Source: Diadophis punctatus similis (lineage: Eukaryota > Chordata > Lepidosauria > Squamata > Dipsadidae). From it: a stretch of 64,000 nucleotides of DNA. The notes beneath the pieces are model-generated. The model ran no database searches. It was given only the letters and a program-made list of their open reading frames with translations, and was not told the DNA's origin. Shown one piece after another: positions 61,249 through 64,000 of the stretch. Every line of letters starts with the position of its first letter. The first letter of the stretch is position 1. A program made the position numbers and the translations under genes. The stretch covers positions 16,157,090-16,221,089 of the forward strand of contig JALIGW010000014.1 in assembly GCA_023053685.1 (NCBI GenBank), written 5' to 3'.

Positions 61249-61639
61249 TCCAAGGTGCCTTCCGGCCCCAGCAATCTATATGATTTATTTGGGCATACCA
61301 TGTTATGTGGACACATCAATTATGATTTTTTAGCAAGGGTCTAAGGTGCCATGTGGCCCAGAAACCCAGCCTAAATGTGACAGCAGGAGGGGAGAGACTC
61401 GGGTTCTTCACGATCACCTTCATCAGCTCTGCTGAGGAAAGTTCATCGGTAAACACAGGGACAGAGATACCTGGACACATTGATTTGCCTTACTGGGTTT
61501 ATATACCACCTTTCTTGTAGGTGCTCATGGTCAGATAACCCAGACTCTCTGGTTGCATATGTTGAGGGCAACTCTATAATGTCTATCTGGGAAGCAAAGA
61601 GAATGGAGCTTTTGCCTGGCCCCAAGCCATGCCCTTTGT

Positions 61640-61970
61640 CAGGTGGAATAGAATAGAGTAGAATAACAGAGTTGGAAGGGACCTTGGAGGTCTTCTAGTC
61701 CAACCCCCTGCTTAGGCAGGAAACCCTACACTACTTCAGACAAATGGTTATCCAACATCTTCTTAAAAACTTCCAGTGTTGCAGCACTCACAACTTCTGG
61801 AGGCAAGCTATTCCACAGATTAATTGTTCTAACTGTCAGGAAATTTCTCCTTAGTTCTAAGTTGCTTCTCTCCTTGTTTAGTTTCCACCCATTGCTTCTT
61901 GTCCTACCCTCAGGTGCTTTGGAGAATAGCTTGACTCCCTCTTCTTTGGGGCAGCCCTCTTGCAGGTGGT
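61640..61970 (-). mobile_element. CR1 LINE 3' end
   Basis: GGAATAGAATAGAGTAGAAT tail and CCTTGGAGGTCTTCTAGTCC signature, minus strand. Confidence 0.83.
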
Positions 61971-62929
61971 CTCTGCAAGAAAGCCAAACTCTCCATTGTC
62001 CTGGGAAGAAATCTAAATGACCACTGCCAAATGCTCACCTTCAACACAACCTCCGTTTTTGCATCTCCCTCTGGACACATGTGACCCTTCTCTCTCTCGC
62101 TCTCTCGCTCGCTCTCTGTGGCACCTATGCACCTTAAAACAGGGTAGCTCTGAGAAATCCTGAAACGCCATCCGGATTGGAAGAGCAGAAAGCCACCCGT
62201 TTTTGCCACACCACCTTCAAGAAAAGCCAGAGAAGGGAACAGACTTGCTCCCGGCAGCTGAGATTCCCTGGACTGGCCCCGAGAACAAGTAACCTGTTCA
62301 AGTCCCATCCCCACTGACTTTTTTTTTTTTTTTTACAAAGGAGCCATTTGTTGCTGAAATGCAGCTGGCACCCGCAGGATACAATGGGCTTAAAGCCTTC
62401 TGCTAATCAAGTGCTGAACAATCGCCCCCGCAGGCAGGCCAGGCCCATTCCCAGCTCTTGAGCTAATGAACTCAGTTGCTGGCACTGCCAGCAGCCAATC
62501 TGCTCAAAGTCAACGGCGGAGCTGATGTGCCCTTCTAGGACGAAGGAGGCAGCCAACGACAGCAAGGGGAGAACGGCGGGAGATGGAGGGCGCCAACGCA
62601 AGATGGGAGAGCCACTGTCCAACCACGCACCGCCATCCTCTTTCCTCAGGAACAGGACTCGGTTCGGTTGTTCCAGGCAACAGGAGAGAAACCAGGCTCT
62701 TGCACTTGTACAGGAAGGGAGACGGAGGATGAACTTCAGAAGAAAATTAATGGTGGCTCAGTAATAAATCATTCGTTTATATTTAGTCAGGAAGTGAAAG
62801 GAAGTTATGCAATCTCCTTCCTCAAGAGGTTTGCATTTTTCTCTTTCTTGCTCGGCATTCAAGGATACTTCGGGGATATAAAATCTAGGCTTGCCAATGA
62901 TTCCCTTCTAGAATTCTGGCCCAAGCAAA
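61971..62929. other. Unassigned sequence
   Basis: A CTCTCG-type simple repeat lies at 62092-62117 and a poly-T run at 62319-62333. No exon is supported. Confidence 0.35.
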
Positions 62930-63110
62930 GATACAGATTAACAGATTTGGAAGGGACCTTGTAGGTCATCTAGTCCAGGGGTCTCCAACCTTGGCAACTT
63001 TAGGACTGGCTGAGGAATTCTGGGAGTTGAAGTCCACAAGTCTTAAAGTTGCCACGGTTGGAGACCCCTGATCTAGTCCAACCCCCCGCCTGGATACTTC
63101 TGAACAGCCC
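62930..63110 (-). mobile_element. CR1 3' end split by a palindromic MITE
   Basis: CR1 end sequence at 62930-62975 and 63071-63110; the MITE occupies the break. Confidence 0.8.
62976..63070. mobile_element. Palindromic hAT-type MITE
   Basis: CAGGGGTCTCCAACCTTGGC and its complement, with 8-bp TSD ATCTAGTC at 62968-62975 and 63071-63078. Shortened left arm. Confidence 0.92.
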
Positions 63111-63519
63111 CACATGATTAAAAATGGAATTTCCGTGTTCCAATGTACCCCTAGGACAGTTCTCTCTTCTGAGCCAATAAGATTGGCTGGGGGTCAAGGA
63201 ACCAGAGCTAGCTTCGAATGAGGTGGCCTTTCACCAGCTTGGAAGGAGAATGTAGGATTGGAAACACATCAACATTCTTAATTATACAGACATCTAAAAG
63301 ATCAGAACTTATTTCCTAGTATGATTTACATTTTTTTCCTTCTGAGATAATGTACATACAGATTGTAACAAGAACTTTTGAGTGTTTTTGCCAGGGACTG
63401 AAAAGTTGTCTCTGGTCAGGCTGTAGTTACTGTCATCTGCCACTGTTACAATCTATTATAGTCAACTTTGCCAAACTGCTTTCTAAGAAGACCACAGTTA
63501 ACTCTGCACCAATCATTTA

Positions 63520-64000
63520 ATTTCGCAGCGATTGCGAAAGGGATCTCGGAGTCCTGGTAGACAGTCAACTAAATATGAGCCAGCAGTGTGCAGCAGCAGC
63601 CAAAAAGGCCAACACAGTCCTGAGCTGCATAAATAGAGGGATACAACCAAGGACCAGAGAGGTACTAGTACCACTCTATAAAGCCTTGGTCAGACCACAC
63701 CTAAAGTACTGCATCCAGTTTTGGTCACCACATTACAAAAAAGACATTGAAACTCTAGAGAAAGTGCAGAAGAGAGCAACCAGGATGATAAAGGGTCTGG
63801 AAAATAAAACATACAAAGAGCGGTTGCAGGAACTGAGCTTGGCCAGTCTAGCGAAGAGAAGGACCAGGGGTGACATGATAGCAGTGTTCCAATACTTGAG
63901 GGGATGCCACAGAGAGAAGGGGGTCAGGCTGTTCTCTATGGCACCAGAAAGCCAAACAAGGAATAACGAATGGAAGCTGACCAAGGAGAGATTCAACCTG
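63520..64000 (+). mobile_element. CR1 LINE, relatively intact, running off the window
   Basis: Plus-strand reverse-transcriptase C-terminus, very similar to the minus-strand copy at 25862-26705 ([20 protein letters not shown], then [20 protein letters not shown]). It continues past 64000. Confidence 0.88.

Overview
This is a vertebrate genomic window, with long introns, GT-AG splice sites and dense interspersed repeats. The repeat set is squamate, most likely a snake: CR1 LINE 3' ends, tRNA-derived SINEs of the Sauria type, RTE and L2-like LINEs, L1 remnants and many short hAT-type DNA transposons. Species cannot be read from the sequence.

One host protein-coding gene is supported. It is the orthologue of STARD8 (DLC3; Rho GTPase-activating START-domain protein), on the minus strand. 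Eleven coding exons run from 36008 (ATG) down to 793 (stop codon end). All splice sites and phases are consistent, and the spliced frame is 2979 nt (992 residues plus stop). Order: end of the SAM region (35961-36015), large serine-rich central exon (29216-30549), linker (18199-18372), RhoGAP domain (16694-16853, 14430-14628, 13313-13523, 11633-11747) and START domain (8497-8721, 3214-3431, 2091-2267, 793-910). Upstream, 42446-42516 matches the first SAM exon of the family but appears to lack one base, and 53691-53767 is a candidate 5' coding exon. The middle SAM exon was not found.

Everything else is intron, 5' flank or transposon. CR1 fragments occur on both strands. Many insertions keep clean target-site duplications (TSDs), so their order can be read. 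One CR1 copy at 21835-24840 is broken by tRNA/CR1 SINEs, an L1 tail, a solo LTR and an RTE tail. At 49712-51053 one hAT element sits inside another, inside a CR1 end. A 2.6 kb L1-type element at 31976-34618 has an intact ORF1 but no ORF2, and is flanked by a TSD. Three long palindromes with a shared GC-rich centre (30893-31202, about 49815-50230, about 60779-61060) each lie inside a different hAT element. Three solo LTRs with 5-bp TSDs lie at 7624-8261, 13958-14358 and 23738-24444.

No RNA gene, CRISPR array or prokaryotic feature was seen. No new enzymatic system is evident. The unusual content is the layered transposon structure and the SAM exon problem of STARD8.
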